Shown: positions 42,267-51,218, counted from the first letter of the stretch. The stretch is DNA of 64,000 nucleotides from Fibrobacter sp. UWB13 (GCF_900177805.1 NZ_FXAX01000002.1:310001-374000), one strand, 5' to 3'. The notes: a model not told the origin generated them from the sequence alone. Translations and numbers: made by a program.

Positions 42267-44425
42267 GAAAATTAGCTTTGTATTTAATTCTTGTAACGGT
42301 CATCAGCGAGTTTGCGATGGCTCAAGAGCATGCTGGTTTTAGAAAAGCAATCAACAACGGCGACATCAAAACAGCCATAAGCCTCAAAAAAGCTGGAATC
42401 AAAGACATTTACTGTCCAGAGACAATGTCGCCTGCCTCAGCAGTCAAATTATACAGAGAGGAACTGAGAAATAAACCTTACGAAATCATAAGCAATTGTT
42501 CAGAAGGATTTCTTGATAAAATCCGTCCTCTATCTTGTGCAAATTACAATAATATTGAATTATGCAAGTATATGCTAATGACAAGTCCTATTGAAAAATG
42601 GGAGCCTATGCTTGACCAAATAATTGAAAAAGATGTACACAAACACCCCTCTGTCCACCTCGGAATAGAAATTCACGAAGGTTATTCTAGGCTATACGAT
42701 AAAATTGATCAAGACCCTTTATATCCACAAAAAACAGCTCTAAGTCAAAAACTAAAGGTAATATCTTTAGGTAACTCGCCAAAATCTCCTGAATGCTACG
42801 CTGATGAAAGTTGCTCCGCCAAAAAACTAACAAAAGCTTTTGTCAACAATTCTGAAATTTCCAATATAACAGCATTATTTTTCTGTTCAGCCCACCCCGA
42901 CATTGATAAAAAAATAGAAGCTGAAAATGGTTTTAACATTCTCAATTGTTCAGAAATTTTGGACACATATTCAAAAAAATGCTCTTCCGCTAACGCCAAT
43001 GAAACATACACATTAAACGAAGATCCAAGAATTTTTAAATGTGAAAACAAGGACAACATTTGGTCTTGGCAACCCAACGGCATCAAAATCGGGAATACAA
43101 TCTGGGCAACACAAGATGTAAAAATAAAAGGATCAGGAGCATTAATTGATCCCATTGCCAACTGGTACCGAAATCTAACAGAAACCGCTAAAACCGAAGG
43201 AAGAAACAGCGCATTACGAAAGTATCCTATTCCTTGCAGCAAGATAGACAGAGACCCTCTCAGAAAGTCTCTTTGTACCAATAATGCAAATCCATTTTCA
43301 AAAGAAATATTTGATTTCTTTCATTATCTCGGATTTGCACACTCTTTTGAACAAGCACAAAACATTTGCCCAGATGGTTGGACGCTCCCCACAGAAGAAC
43401 AATTTAATGAATTGGCACAAACAACACAATCCGCTTCAACGTTAAATTCAAAATGGAAATTCAATTTACGAAAGTTCAGCTTTAATCAAAAGCACAAATC
43501 CTTCCAAAATATGGTTTATTATTGGTTAGCCAATGGAAATATCGGTCGTATAGACGACTACGACAAATATCATCTTGAAAAAGGAATAGATTTTGAAACA
43601 TACAAGCGTTATGACAACGCCCTAAACAATGCCGCGGCAAACATATCCAATGAAGAAAACGAAATCAAAAAGCTCGAAAAAATCATTGAAGACGAAAAAG
43701 AGAAACTTAAAGAGACTAGATTCACAACAAACAACACAATTTTAAAAGCAGAAAACGACATAAGAGAAAGAAAACGCAATATCGAATACACAAACAAAGT
43801 AATTAAAGATATTCAAAGAAAAATAAAAGACAACAACGATGAAATAAAATACATGTATTACAACGTTCGTTGCGTACAAGGAGCAAAACCTGCACCAGCC
43901 CCCGCTCCCGTCCAAACCCAGTCTGCACCCACACCCGCTCAAGAAGCCCGCACCGCAACAACAAACAATGCTGCAGTCACCACAGCAAGCGCACCCACAA
44001 CAGCAACGCCAGTATCCACAGCTCCGACAAAAGTTGTTGCTACAGAGCCCGCAGCTTCCACATCTGCCACAGCACAAGCTACAGTAGCAACTGAAGTAAC
44101 TGTTCCAGCATCCACGGCAACTGTCGAGCCAGAACAAAAGCAGGAGCAAGCAACCGAAGCAGCGGAATCCGCATACAACATTGGAGACCTGTTCAAAAAA
44201 GTCAAATGGCAACAAGTCGTCAGTGTAAGCGCAGCTCTCGCCGGAGGCGGACTCGCCTACTACTTCAACAAAAAGGCAAAAGACGCAACAGCCAACCCGC
44301 CAGCCAACGCTGCCGAATACCAAAAAGGATACGACGATGCGGGCAAAAACCAAACATACAGAAACATTTCCATCGGGCTAGCCGCCGCAGGTCTAGTCGC
44401 ATTCGGAATCACATTCATTTTCTAG
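42263..44425 (+). CDS. FISUMP-related envelope protein with coiled coil, Pro/Ala/Thr linker and C-terminal membrane spans
   Basis: 720 residues. Signal peptide ending AMAQ. Residues 22-290 are Cys-containing and unrecognised. About 275-400 is a partial or diverged FISUMP region (GIKIGNTIWATQDV and NICPDGWTLPTEEQF, without the full set of motifs). About 455-535 is a strongly predicted coiled coil (EIKKLEKIIEDEKEKLKE). About 545-635 is a Pro/Ala/Thr/Val low-complexity linker. The end has two hydrophobic segments (VVSVSAALAGGGLAYYF and ISIGLAAAGLVAFGITFIF). The architecture suggests a periplasm-spanning protein anchored at its C-terminus. It is translationally coupled to the upstream gene. Confidence 0.85.
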   Translation: MRKLALYLILVTVISEFAMAQEHAGFRKAINNGDIKTAISLKKAGIKDIYCPETMSPASAVKLYREELRNKPYEIISNCSEGFLDKIRPLSCANYNNIELCKYMLMTSPIEKWEPMLDQIIEKDVHKHPSVHLGIEIHEGYSRLYDKIDQDPLYPQKTALSQKLKVISLGNSPKSPECYADESCSAKKLTKAFVNNSEISNITALFFCSAHPDIDKKIEAENGFNILNCSEILDTYSKKCSSANANETYTLNEDPRIFKCENKDNIWSWQPNGIKIGNTIWATQDVKIKGSGALIDPIANWYRNLTETAKTEGRNSALRKYPIPCSKIDRDPLRKSLCTNNANPFSKEIFDFFHYLGFAHSFEQAQNICPDGWTLPTEEQFNELAQTTQSASTLNSKWKFNLRKFSFNQKHKSFQNMVYYWLANGNIGRIDDYDKYHLEKGIDFETYKRYDNALNNAAANISNEENEIKKLEKIIEDEKEKLKETRFTTNNTILKAENDIRERKRNIEYTNKVIKDIQRKIKDNNDEIKYMYYNVRCVQGAKPAPAPAPVQTQSAPTPAQEARTATTNNAAVTTASAPTTATPVSTAPTKVVATEPAASTSATAQATVATEVTVPASTATVEPEQKQEQATEAAESAYNIGDLFKKVKWQQVVSVSAALAGGGLAYYFNKKAKDATANPPANAAEYQKGYDDAGKNQTYRNISIGLAAAGLVAFGITFIF

Positions 44426-44434
44426 GAGGTTGAC

Positions 44435-45271
44435 ATGAAATACTTATTTGCAATCTCAGCAATTTTACTTTGCGCCTGCACTGACTATCAATCCGACTGG
44501 GAAAATAAATGGGGTAGCGCTTTTACTGCCCCAACCGCCGACGTTCCTAACACCCCGACCCCTATATTAATTTGCTATGAAGGCTCCACAACGGCTCTCA
44601 CAAACAACAACTGCACAACAAACTTCGTTTGTTCCGGCAACAACTGGGTACAAGTCGGCAATCCTGTATGCCAAAATGCAAACACGACTCCGACGCCCAT
44701 AGTCATCCCCGTTGTAACCTTGGGTACCATGACAGATTCCCGAGACAAGCAACAATACGTCACAACAACCATCGGCAAACAAATATGGATGGCTGAAAAC
44801 CTCAATTACACAGATCAAAGCACCCTAATGATGAAAAACAGCTGGTGTTACGACAACGCCGAAAAGAATTGTGCCCAATTCGGCAACCACAAGTATGGTC
44901 GCCTTTATGCGTGGGATGCAGCGAACAAGGCATGTCCTAAAGGCTGGCACCTTCCCACAAAACAGGAGTTCGACCTGTTGCTTAAATCTGTGGGCGGTGA
45001 AGCCATAGCCGGCAACATGCTCAAAACACAAAGTAACGGGTGGCCCGCAGGCGGCGAAGGCATAAACGCTTACGGTTTTTCCGTACTCCCTGCAGGCTAC
45101 CGATACAACCAAGGCGGTTTTTACTATGTCAACCAAATCGCCAATTTCTGGACCAGCACCGAAGACGCAAGCGGAGGAGCATACCGCGTTTCAATCGATA
45201 CGCAAACTAACGCCCGCCCCGGTACAGACTTGAAAGGTTACGGATTCTCCGTCCGCTGCCTGAAAAACTAA
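44435..45271 (+). CDS. FISUMP-domain lipoprotein
   Basis: 278 residues; AGGAGG 5 nt before the ATG. Short lipoprotein signal peptide with lipobox LCAC. After a Thr/Pro-rich stretch with Cys pairs (CYEGSTTALTNNNC), residues ~98-278 form a complete FISUMP domain: DSRDKQQYVTTTIGKQIWM, AENLNY, WCYDN, YGRLYAWDAA, CPKGWHLPT, AYGFSVLPAGY, FWTSTED and the terminal SVRCLKN. Third gene of the cluster beginning at 41436, ended by a strong terminator. Confidence 0.93.
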   Translation: MKYLFAISAILLCACTDYQSDWENKWGSAFTAPTADVPNTPTPILICYEGSTTALTNNNCTTNFVCSGNNWVQVGNPVCQNANTTPTPIVIPVVTLGTMTDSRDKQQYVTTTIGKQIWMAENLNYTDQSTLMMKNSWCYDNAEKNCAQFGNHKYGRLYAWDAANKACPKGWHLPTKQEFDLLLKSVGGEAIAGNMLKTQSNGWPAGGEGINAYGFSVLPAGYRYNQGGFYYVNQIANFWTSTEDASGGAYRVSIDTQTNARPGTDLKGYGFSVRCLKN

Positions 45272-45276
45272 AAAGC

Positions 45277-45311
45277 AAAAAGTCGCAGCACTCCGCTGCG
45301 GCTTTTTTTTG
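45277..45311 (+). terminator. Terminator of the FISUMP cluster, twin of 41135-41168
   Basis: AAAAAGTCGCAGC-actcc-GCTGCGGC followed by nine Ts, identical in stem and loop to 41135-41168. Reverse-strand reading gives a weaker T-tract for the convergent EAL gene. Confidence 0.85.
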
Positions 45312-45330
45312 TATTCAAATTTGCGGGTTC

Positions 45331-47271
45331 CTAAATCCCCACGCCTTTCTCTTTAAGCACCGCCATCACCTCATCATACGGGAGCGGCTTCGAGAAATAA
45401 TAACCCTGCACGCGGTCGCATCCAACCGACTTCAAGAAGTCCGAATGTTCCTTCGTTTCCACGCCTTCCGAAAGCGTTCCAATATGCAATAGCTTGGCCA
45501 TTTCCACAATGGCGCGGATAATCACCTTGGACTTTTCCGTGAAGTTTCGCAAGAACATCATGTCGATTTTCAAAAAGTCAAAGTCATAGTCTTTCAGCAC
45601 GTTCAACGACGAGAAGCCCGAGCCAAAGTCATCCATCCAGACCTCATAACCATCCTTCTGGAAACGCGCTACCTGTTCGTGGATATAGCCGTCCTCATCG
45701 CCATCAAGCACCGATTCCGTAATTTCAACGTGAATCATCTCATGCGGCACATTATATTCCTTGGTCAATCGCGTGAGTTCCTTGTAAATATCACTCAGCT
45801 TAAAGTCCAAGCGCGAGAGGTTAAACGAAATCGGGACGCACTTGTGTCCAAGATTCGTTTCCTCACGATACTTTTCGCAAATTTTCTTGAGCACGAACAA
45901 GTCCAGTTTCTGGATCAAATGCGCATCTTCGAGAATGCCGACAAAATCTAACGGCGGCAAAAATCCGTGTTCCGGGTCATCCCAACGGGCAAGCGCCTCA
46001 AAGCCACAAAGCTTATTCGTATTGATATCCACGACAGGCTGATAATACACCTTGATGTATTCGTTTTTCACAGCCTCGTCAATGTGCGCAATCAGGTACA
46101 TTTTCAGGCGTTCGCGAGCGCCCATCTCATCGGCATAAACTGCGAAATATTCATCGTAAACGCCCTTGGTTGTCGCCTCTGCAAGGCGCGCACGCATAAA
46201 ACAACGTTCAACATTTTCATTTTCAACGCGTTGCACATACACACCCGCCTTGATTTCGAGCACGCCCTGAGTCGAGGAGCTACGAATTTTATCATGAGCT
46301 TCTTTGATCTTGGATTCCACCTCGGCAGCATCACATATCACGCGGAACGTATCGCACGACACATGCGTCACATAGCGCTCCCCGAACAGCGACCTAAACG
46401 TATCCGCCATGAACTTCAACGCATTATCGCCCTCTTCAAAACCAAGCCTTTCGTTAAACGCCTTGAAGTTGTCCAAATCAAAAACGACAAACGCATAACG
46501 TTTCTTGCGATTTCTAAAGAGCAAATCCTGCACGTAGTTCGAAAACAAAAGTTCATTCGGGAGTCCAGTCAACTTGTCATGGTTACGCGCAATCTCCGCC
46601 TGCTGCGTCAAGCGCACCGTCCTGAAAATAAGCTTCACCGCAATCGTAAGCGTAAGCCAGAAGAACCACGATACAAAGACAAGGTAATTCAAAAATTCAG
46701 GAGTTACCTCGATCATGCGCACGCACACATACATGGCGAGGTTCACTAGCATACTAAATAACGTGACAAAACCCAAGAACCCAAAGCGCGCAAAGATTTG
46801 CGTGTTACGGACAAATAAAAGCTCGTTCCAAAGGAGTTTCCACCAAATGAAAATTGCAACCAAGTTTACCAGGGCTGCGCCAACCTGCGTCTTGCCAACC
46901 ACCATGCCGAGGTAACCCACACCGACAGACGCAGAAAGCATGAACAGCGATGGCGACCAGTGAATCGAAAGCACCTTCCCAAAAACAAAAATCGCCACAG
47001 GAATCAGAATGACGCGGCTCATGTAGTCCACTATCACGTCGAGCAATAACGGAACCTCGCCCATCATGCACGTAAGCAAATGCATCATCCCGTGATAAAT
47101 CCAGTCCGAATAAATCATGTAGGGGGTCAGCGAAAAAACAGCACCCCAAAAAAGCACTTTCTTCAGGTTCTGTTTTTCACCAAGCGCCACCAACGTAAAA
47201 AGCAAAAAACCGCTCGCCAACAGCGACGGAAAAAAGAAGACATGATTTGCGTAATCCAGAAAATTTATCAT
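45331..47271 (-). CDS. Membrane GGDEF-EAL protein, predicted c-di-GMP phosphodiesterase
   Basis: 646 residues. The first ~215 form about seven membrane spans, a probable sensor. The GGDEF domain (about 235-365) starts with LTGLPNELLF and has FDLDNFKAFN, but its active-site loop reads SCDTF instead of GGDEF, so cyclase activity is not expected. The EAL domain (about 400-640) is intact: FEALARW, SFNLSRLDF, EITES, MDDFGSGFSSL, LKIDMMF, SEGVETKEH and VQGYYFSKP, which keeps the metal ligands and catalytic residues. It therefore probably hydrolyses c-di-GMP, with the degenerate GGDEF as a possible GTP-sensing module. AGGG lies about 10 nt before the ATG. Confidence 0.93.
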   Translation of the reverse strand: MINFLDYANHVFFFPSLLASGFLLFTLVALGEKQNLKKVLFWGAVFSLTPYMIYSDWIYHGMMHLLTCMMGEVPLLLDVIVDYMSRVILIPVAIFVFGKVLSIHWSPSLFMLSASVGVGYLGMVVGKTQVGAALVNLVAIFIWWKLLWNELLFVRNTQIFARFGFLGFVTLFSMLVNLAMYVCVRMIEVTPEFLNYLVFVSWFFWLTLTIAVKLIFRTVRLTQQAEIARNHDKLTGLPNELLFSNYVQDLLFRNRKKRYAFVVFDLDNFKAFNERLGFEEGDNALKFMADTFRSLFGERYVTHVSCDTFRVICDAAEVESKIKEAHDKIRSSSTQGVLEIKAGVYVQRVENENVERCFMRARLAEATTKGVYDEYFAVYADEMGARERLKMYLIAHIDEAVKNEYIKVYYQPVVDINTNKLCGFEALARWDDPEHGFLPPLDFVGILEDAHLIQKLDLFVLKKICEKYREETNLGHKCVPISFNLSRLDFKLSDIYKELTRLTKEYNVPHEMIHVEITESVLDGDEDGYIHEQVARFQKDGYEVWMDDFGSGFSSLNVLKDYDFDFLKIDMMFLRNFTEKSKVIIRAIVEMAKLLHIGTLSEGVETKEHSDFLKSVGCDRVQGYYFSKPLPYDEVMAVLKEKGVGI

Positions 47272-47380
47272 TGCTAATACCCTAATATCATAAATATAAT
47301 GTATAACCCCATCTCGTGCACGCGAGTGGTGAAAAAACGCACATTTTAGGCGCTATACATTGGAATATAGATGCTAGGAT

Positions 47381-47650
47381 TTACTTCACTTTACTAAAAT
47401 CAAGCCTGTCATCAACCGGAATCGGCTCATCCAAATTCTGGACATTGACATCTACCGGTTCGGGCGTTCCAGAATTCGACGGCGGCGCAGGCATTTTCGT
47501 CATTTGGACAGTCTGATCATCGCGACCATCCTTTTTCAACTGCATTTCATCCGGGTTATTTCCAACACCTATTACAGCAGGGCAACCCCTCGGATTATCG
47601 CACGCACAACCTAAAACAAACAAAGAAAAGGCAATTAAAACAAATTTCAT
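47381..47650 (-). CDS. Small lipoprotein, 89 residues
   Basis: From ATG 47650: signal peptide MKFVLIAFSLFVLGC with lipobox VLGC, then CDNPRGCPAVIGVG and a Pro-rich, acidic, apparently disordered tail (MPAPPSNSGTPEPVDV). No family recognised. The -10 hexamer TATATT (47657-47662, minus) is six bases before the ATG and there is no Shine-Dalgarno sequence, so the transcript is probably leaderless; the in-frame ATG at 47665 lies upstream of that hexamer and is rejected. Confidence 0.7.
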   Translation of the reverse strand: MKFVLIAFSLFVLGCACDNPRGCPAVIGVGNNPDEMQLKKDGRDDQTVQMTKMPAPPSNSGTPEPVDVNVQNLDEPIPVDDRLDFSKVK

Positions 47651-47656
47651 GATTTT

Positions 47657-47662
47657 AATATA
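47657..47662 (-). promoter_or_regulatory. -10 hexamer TATATT, 6 nt before the ATG at 47650
   Basis: TTTTGTATATT-N6-ATG on the minus strand, with TTGTCC about 17 nt further upstream as a weak -35. Predicted +1 coincides with the start codon. Confidence 0.5.
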
Positions 47663-47772
47663 CAAAAGAAGTCATAAATGGACAATTAGTCACCGAAAAA
47701 CGCCCCCAATGCGCCCGGCAGCAATGTCAAAATTTTTAAATTTGGCGCGAAAATCTTATTTGGGAGCAATGT

Positions 47773-50157
47773 ATGAAATCCAAATTACTCTTAACAACGT
47801 CAATTTTCGCAATCTTCACACTCAACGGCTGTCTCGACGAAGTGACCGAAACGAGCGCTCCGGACTTGTCCGAACTCGCCTGCAAAACGGAACCCCTAGA
47901 CGATGACAGCGGACTCAAGATTATTTGCGGAGGCGATTCCGTGGGTGTCGTTTTGAACGGCAAAGACGGTAAAGATGGTACCGATGGTAAAGACGGTGAA
48001 AAAGGTAAGGATGGAAAATCTGGTACCGACGGTAAAAATGGCAAGGATGGAACAAACGGAAAAGATGGAACTTCCTGCTACGTCACTGAAAACGAAGAAA
48101 TAAATGGCTACGATGTGTTCTGTGGTGACGAAAAGATCGGCTCCATCGTAAACGGCAAGGACGGTGCCGATGGAAAAGACGGTAAAGACGGTAAGGATGG
48201 CGATAAAGGCGACAACGGTGATGACGGCAAAGATGGTAAGGATGGAACGTCCTGCATTGTTAAAGAAAACACAGAAATAAACGGCTACGACGTTATTTGC
48301 GCTGGCGAGAAAATCGGCGAATTGCGCAACGGCAAAGACGGTAAGGATGGTAACGACGGTAAAGACGGCGCGGCTGTAGGTTCTTGCACCGTCGTCGTGA
48401 ACGATGACATCGATGGCTACGATGTCGTATGCGGCGGCGAAAAGGTCGGCGAACTTCGCAATGGCGCCAAAGGTGCTGACGGTAAGAACGGTGAAAACGG
48501 TAAAGACGGTAACGATGGTTCCTCCTGCACCGTCGTCGTGAACGATGACATCGATGGCTACGATGTCATCTGCAGCAACGAAAAGGTCGGCGAACTCCGC
48601 AACGGCGCCAAAGGTGCTGACGGTAAGAACGGTGAAAATGGTAAAGACGGTAACGATGGTTCCTCCTGCACGGTCGTAGTAAATGACGACATCAACGGTT
48701 ACGATGTCATCTGCGGAGATGAAAAGGTCGGCGAACTCCGAAACGGCGCCAAAGGCGCTGACGGAAAGAACGGTGAAAATGGTAAAGACGGTAACGATGG
48801 TTCCTCCTGCACAGTCGTAGTAAACGACGATATCAATGGTTACGATGTTATCTGCGGAGATGAAAAGGTCGGCGAACTCCGAAACGGCGCCAAAGGCGCT
48901 GACGGAAAGAACGGTGAAAACGGTAAGGATGGTAACGACGGTTCCTCCTGCACGGTCGTAGTAAATGACGACATCAACGGTTACGATGTCATCTGCGGAG
49001 ATGAAAAGGTCGGCGAACTCCGAAACGGCGCCAAAGGCGCTGACGGAAAGAACGGTGAAAACGGTAAGGATGGTAACGACGGTTCTTCTTGCACGGTCGT
49101 AGTAAATGACGGCATCAACGGTTACGATGTCATCTGCGGAGATGAAAAGGTCGGCGAGCTCCGCAATGGCGCCAAAGGTGCTGATGGCAAGAACGGTGAA
49201 AACGGTAAAGATGGCAACGACGGTTCATCTTGCACAGTCGTAGTAAACGACGATATCAATGGTTACGATGTTATCTGCGGCAACGAAAAAGTTGGTGAAC
49301 TCCACAACGGCAAGGACGGCGAAGACGCAAAACCTATCGAAACTTTGAGCAACGCTTGCAATACTCTGCGCTCCACAACAGACAAGTTCTCTTCAATGTA
49401 CGACGTTTTCTATTGCCTCCGCTCCAACGAAAAAGTTGCATTCATTCTCCGCCACGCCGCCCGCGATAGAAATAACTATGGTACAAGCGGCAGCCTCAAT
49501 GACATCGGCAAAGAACAATCTGCACAAGTCGGCAAAAAGCTCAAAGAACTCAACATCGGCGATTTCTTCTACATGCACACAAACGTAGTTCGCACCGTAG
49601 AAACAGCAATGATCATTTCTAACAACAAAGGTCAAACAACCGGCAGCGAAAACGAATGGAAAGACAACATAGCCGATGACTACCACATAGAGAACATGGA
49701 CCTTCTTGAATCTTGGTACATAAAAGACGAAAGCAAAAAAAACGCCTGCCAAGGCAAAAATAGCTGGGGATGGAGCATCTATTCAAAAGCAGCCTATGAA
49801 GAATACGACAAAGAAAATAACGACGACAGCAAAAACAAAGACGCATGCGAAGCCGCCTTATACAACATCAAAAACAGAACTCAGGAATTCATCAACACAT
49901 ACTTCACATACGATAAAATGCACAAAATGACCATTGCCATCTCGCACGACCAATTCCTCGTGCCTTTCGTCATCGCCATCAGCAATAAACAAATTCACGA
50001 CGAAAACAACTACACGCTACAATTCCACAAGCACGAAAACGACTTCAACTATTGGATAAACTACCTAACGGGCATCGCCATCATCACTGGTCCTGATGAA
50101 GAAACCACAGTCATCCCAGTCATGGCATTAGACGACGGATTCCTGCGCACCTACTAA
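47773..50157 (+). CDS. Lipoprotein with ten cystine/collagen-like modules and a C-terminal histidine-phosphatase domain
   Basis: 794 residues; GGGAG 8 nt before the ATG. Lipobox LNGC. Ten modules follow, each a ~25-residue Cys-pair unit (S-C-x-V-x-N-x-x-I-x-G-Y-D-V-x-C-G-x-E-K-x-G) joined by Gly-x-x stretches such as GKDGKDGTDGKDG. From 48382 the modules are exactly 47 residues (141 bp) long. After residue ~520 a histidine-phosphatase fold appears: ILRHAARDR (catalytic His), NVVRTVETAMII (second Arg) and AISHDQFLVPF (second His). The canonical RHG reads RHA. This suggests an enzyme displayed on a long stalk from the outer membrane. The substrate is unknown. I know of no described protein with this architecture. 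Confidence 0.93.
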   Translation: MKSKLLLTTSIFAIFTLNGCLDEVTETSAPDLSELACKTEPLDDDSGLKIICGGDSVGVVLNGKDGKDGTDGKDGEKGKDGKSGTDGKNGKDGTNGKDGTSCYVTENEEINGYDVFCGDEKIGSIVNGKDGADGKDGKDGKDGDKGDNGDDGKDGKDGTSCIVKENTEINGYDVICAGEKIGELRNGKDGKDGNDGKDGAAVGSCTVVVNDDIDGYDVVCGGEKVGELRNGAKGADGKNGENGKDGNDGSSCTVVVNDDIDGYDVICSNEKVGELRNGAKGADGKNGENGKDGNDGSSCTVVVNDDINGYDVICGDEKVGELRNGAKGADGKNGENGKDGNDGSSCTVVVNDDINGYDVICGDEKVGELRNGAKGADGKNGENGKDGNDGSSCTVVVNDDINGYDVICGDEKVGELRNGAKGADGKNGENGKDGNDGSSCTVVVNDGINGYDVICGDEKVGELRNGAKGADGKNGENGKDGNDGSSCTVVVNDDINGYDVICGNEKVGELHNGKDGEDAKPIETLSNACNTLRSTTDKFSSMYDVFYCLRSNEKVAFILRHAARDRNNYGTSGSLNDIGKEQSAQVGKKLKELNIGDFFYMHTNVVRTVETAMIISNNKGQTTGSENEWKDNIADDYHIENMDLLESWYIKDESKKNACQGKNSWGWSIYSKAAYEEYDKENNDDSKNKDACEAALYNIKNRTQEFINTYFTYDKMHKMTIAISHDQFLVPFVIAISNKQIHDENNYTLQFHKHENDFNYWINYLTGIAIITGPDEETTVIPVMALDDGFLRTY
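48382..49310 (+). repeat. Tandem 141-bp coding repeat, six full units and one partial
   Basis: Units begin at 48382, 48523, 48664, 48805, 48946, 49087 and 49228 (partial). The period is exactly 141 bp. The third to fifth units (48664-49086) encode the same protein sequence and differ by few silent bases, which indicates recent expansion or gene conversion. Confidence 0.95.
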
Positions 50158-50180
50158 TCTATTCAAACAGCAAAAGCTTC

Positions 50181-50204
50181 AAAGCCCCCTCCCGGGGGCT
50201 TTTT
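50181..50204 (+). terminator. Rho-independent terminator
   Basis: AAGCCCCC-TCCC-GGGGGCTT stem followed by TTT, 24 nt after the stop of the collagen-like lipoprotein gene. Confidence 0.85.
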
Positions 50205-50302
50205 CATATATTCAGCATCAAAGCATTCCCCAGAAAGAAATTGAAGAATAGCAAGTCCTTTTTTATATTTGTAAAAATATTTTTTAATCAATGGAGAAAA
50301 AA

Positions 50303-50779
50303 ATGAAGCAAGCCTTTTTGGCAACATTAATCTTTGTCACCACGTTCCTCTTTTCAGGATGCACTCATCAATACGCATTAAAAGAAAACTGGGTAGATGA
50401 TGACGACTTAATATCCATCGTTAGCGCTCCCGATATCAACAAGTGGTCAAAGCAGTTCGGCACCCCCGTATTCACAGAAATTAGACAAGATACAGCAGAA
50501 TTCATCTACAACTACAAGCCACACCTATACAAAAGCGTCGAAGACAACAGAATGTTCAAGCCAAACAACAAAGACCGTGTAGACTTGTGGAACGACCGCA
50601 CAGAATATGTTGGCATTGTTGTTTATCAAGATAAGATTATTCAAGTTCACCCTCGCCCTGACTATGCAGCAACAAAAGAAAAAATAGAAGCCACCGAATC
50701 ATCTTCTTGGATTATTGGACTCATCGGCGGAATTATCGGAACTGCGGCGCTCGTTATTACAATAGTGGAGAACAATTAA
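50303..50779 (+). CDS. Hypothetical lipoprotein with C-terminal membrane segment, 158 residues
   Basis: Start at ATG 50303 with GGAG 6 nt upstream; the ATG at 50291 overlaps this ribosome-binding site and is rejected. Signal peptide with lipobox FSGC. The mature part is acidic then mixed, with KPHLYKSVEDNRMF and a final hydrophobic span (SWIIGLIGGIIGTAALVITI). Having both a lipid anchor and a C-terminal span is unusual. The next gene follows after 5 nt and has the same kind of C-terminal span, so the two are a likely operon and partner pair. No family recognised. Confidence 0.8.
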   Translation: MKQAFLATLIFVTTFLFSGCTHQYALKENWVDDDDLISIVSAPDINKWSKQFGTPVFTEIRQDTAEFIYNYKPHLYKSVEDNRMFKPNNKDRVDLWNDRTEYVGIVVYQDKIIQVHPRPDYAATKEKIEATESSSWIIGLIGGIIGTAALVITIVENN

Positions 50780-50784
50780 ATTCT

Positions 50785-51177
50785 ATGAAATTTTTTTTCA
50801 TCATCTTATTTTGCGCAATCGCTTTATTTGCTCAAGACGACACCTGCCAAAAACTCTGTTTAAAATGTCAAGAAGATTCTTCAGAAGTATGCCTTGAGAT
50901 AAAGCAAAGTTGTGAATGTACCTCTTCAAGCGAAGCATCAGCAACAACCAGCGCTCCTCTTTCCAAAGTGGATTTCGGACAGTTTGGATCCAGTAGCAAT
51001 CAAAAATTCGAACCTATTACAAAAGTAGACTTCGGAAGCAAAGGAGACGACACTCACACGGCAGTTTGGCAAGAAAATGGATCGTATGAAATTCAAAACA
51101 AAAACAAAACTTGGATTATCATCGGAAGTATAGTTCTAACAATACTCACTGCAACAATTTTAGGAAATGTGCTATAG
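50785..51177 (+). CDS. Small exported Cys-rich protein with C-terminal membrane segment, 130 residues
   Basis: From ATG 50785, MKFFFIILFCAIALFAQ is a signal peptide. The mature N-terminus is Cys-rich (CQKLCLKCQEDS, VCLEIKQSCEC). Two copies of a KVDFG motif follow (LSKVDFGQFG and ITKVDFGSKG), and the protein ends in TWIIIGSIVLTILTATIL, a single span. The longer frame from 50707 is read from inside the upstream gene and rejected. Five nt after the previous lipoprotein gene, with a strong terminator after it. Function unknown. Confidence 0.8.
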   Translation: MKFFFIILFCAIALFAQDDTCQKLCLKCQEDSSEVCLEIKQSCECTSSSEASATTSAPLSKVDFGQFGSSSNQKFEPITKVDFGSKGDDTHTAVWQENGSYEIQNKNKTWIIIGSIVLTILTATILGNVL

Positions 51178-51187
51178 TTCTTAATAG

Positions 51188-51218
51188 CAAAACAACGCCC
51201 CGCAAGGCGTTGTTTTTT
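51188..51218 (+). terminator. Rho-independent terminator
   Basis: AACAACGCC/GGCGTTGTT 9-bp stem (51191-51199, 51206-51214), 6-nt loop, followed by TTTTG. Confidence 0.88.

Noticed and set aside
48382-49310. CRISPR-like or satellite appearance of the regular repeats
   Set aside because: The 141-bp units are in frame, encode the cystine/collagen modules and have no unique spacers, so they are coding repeats.
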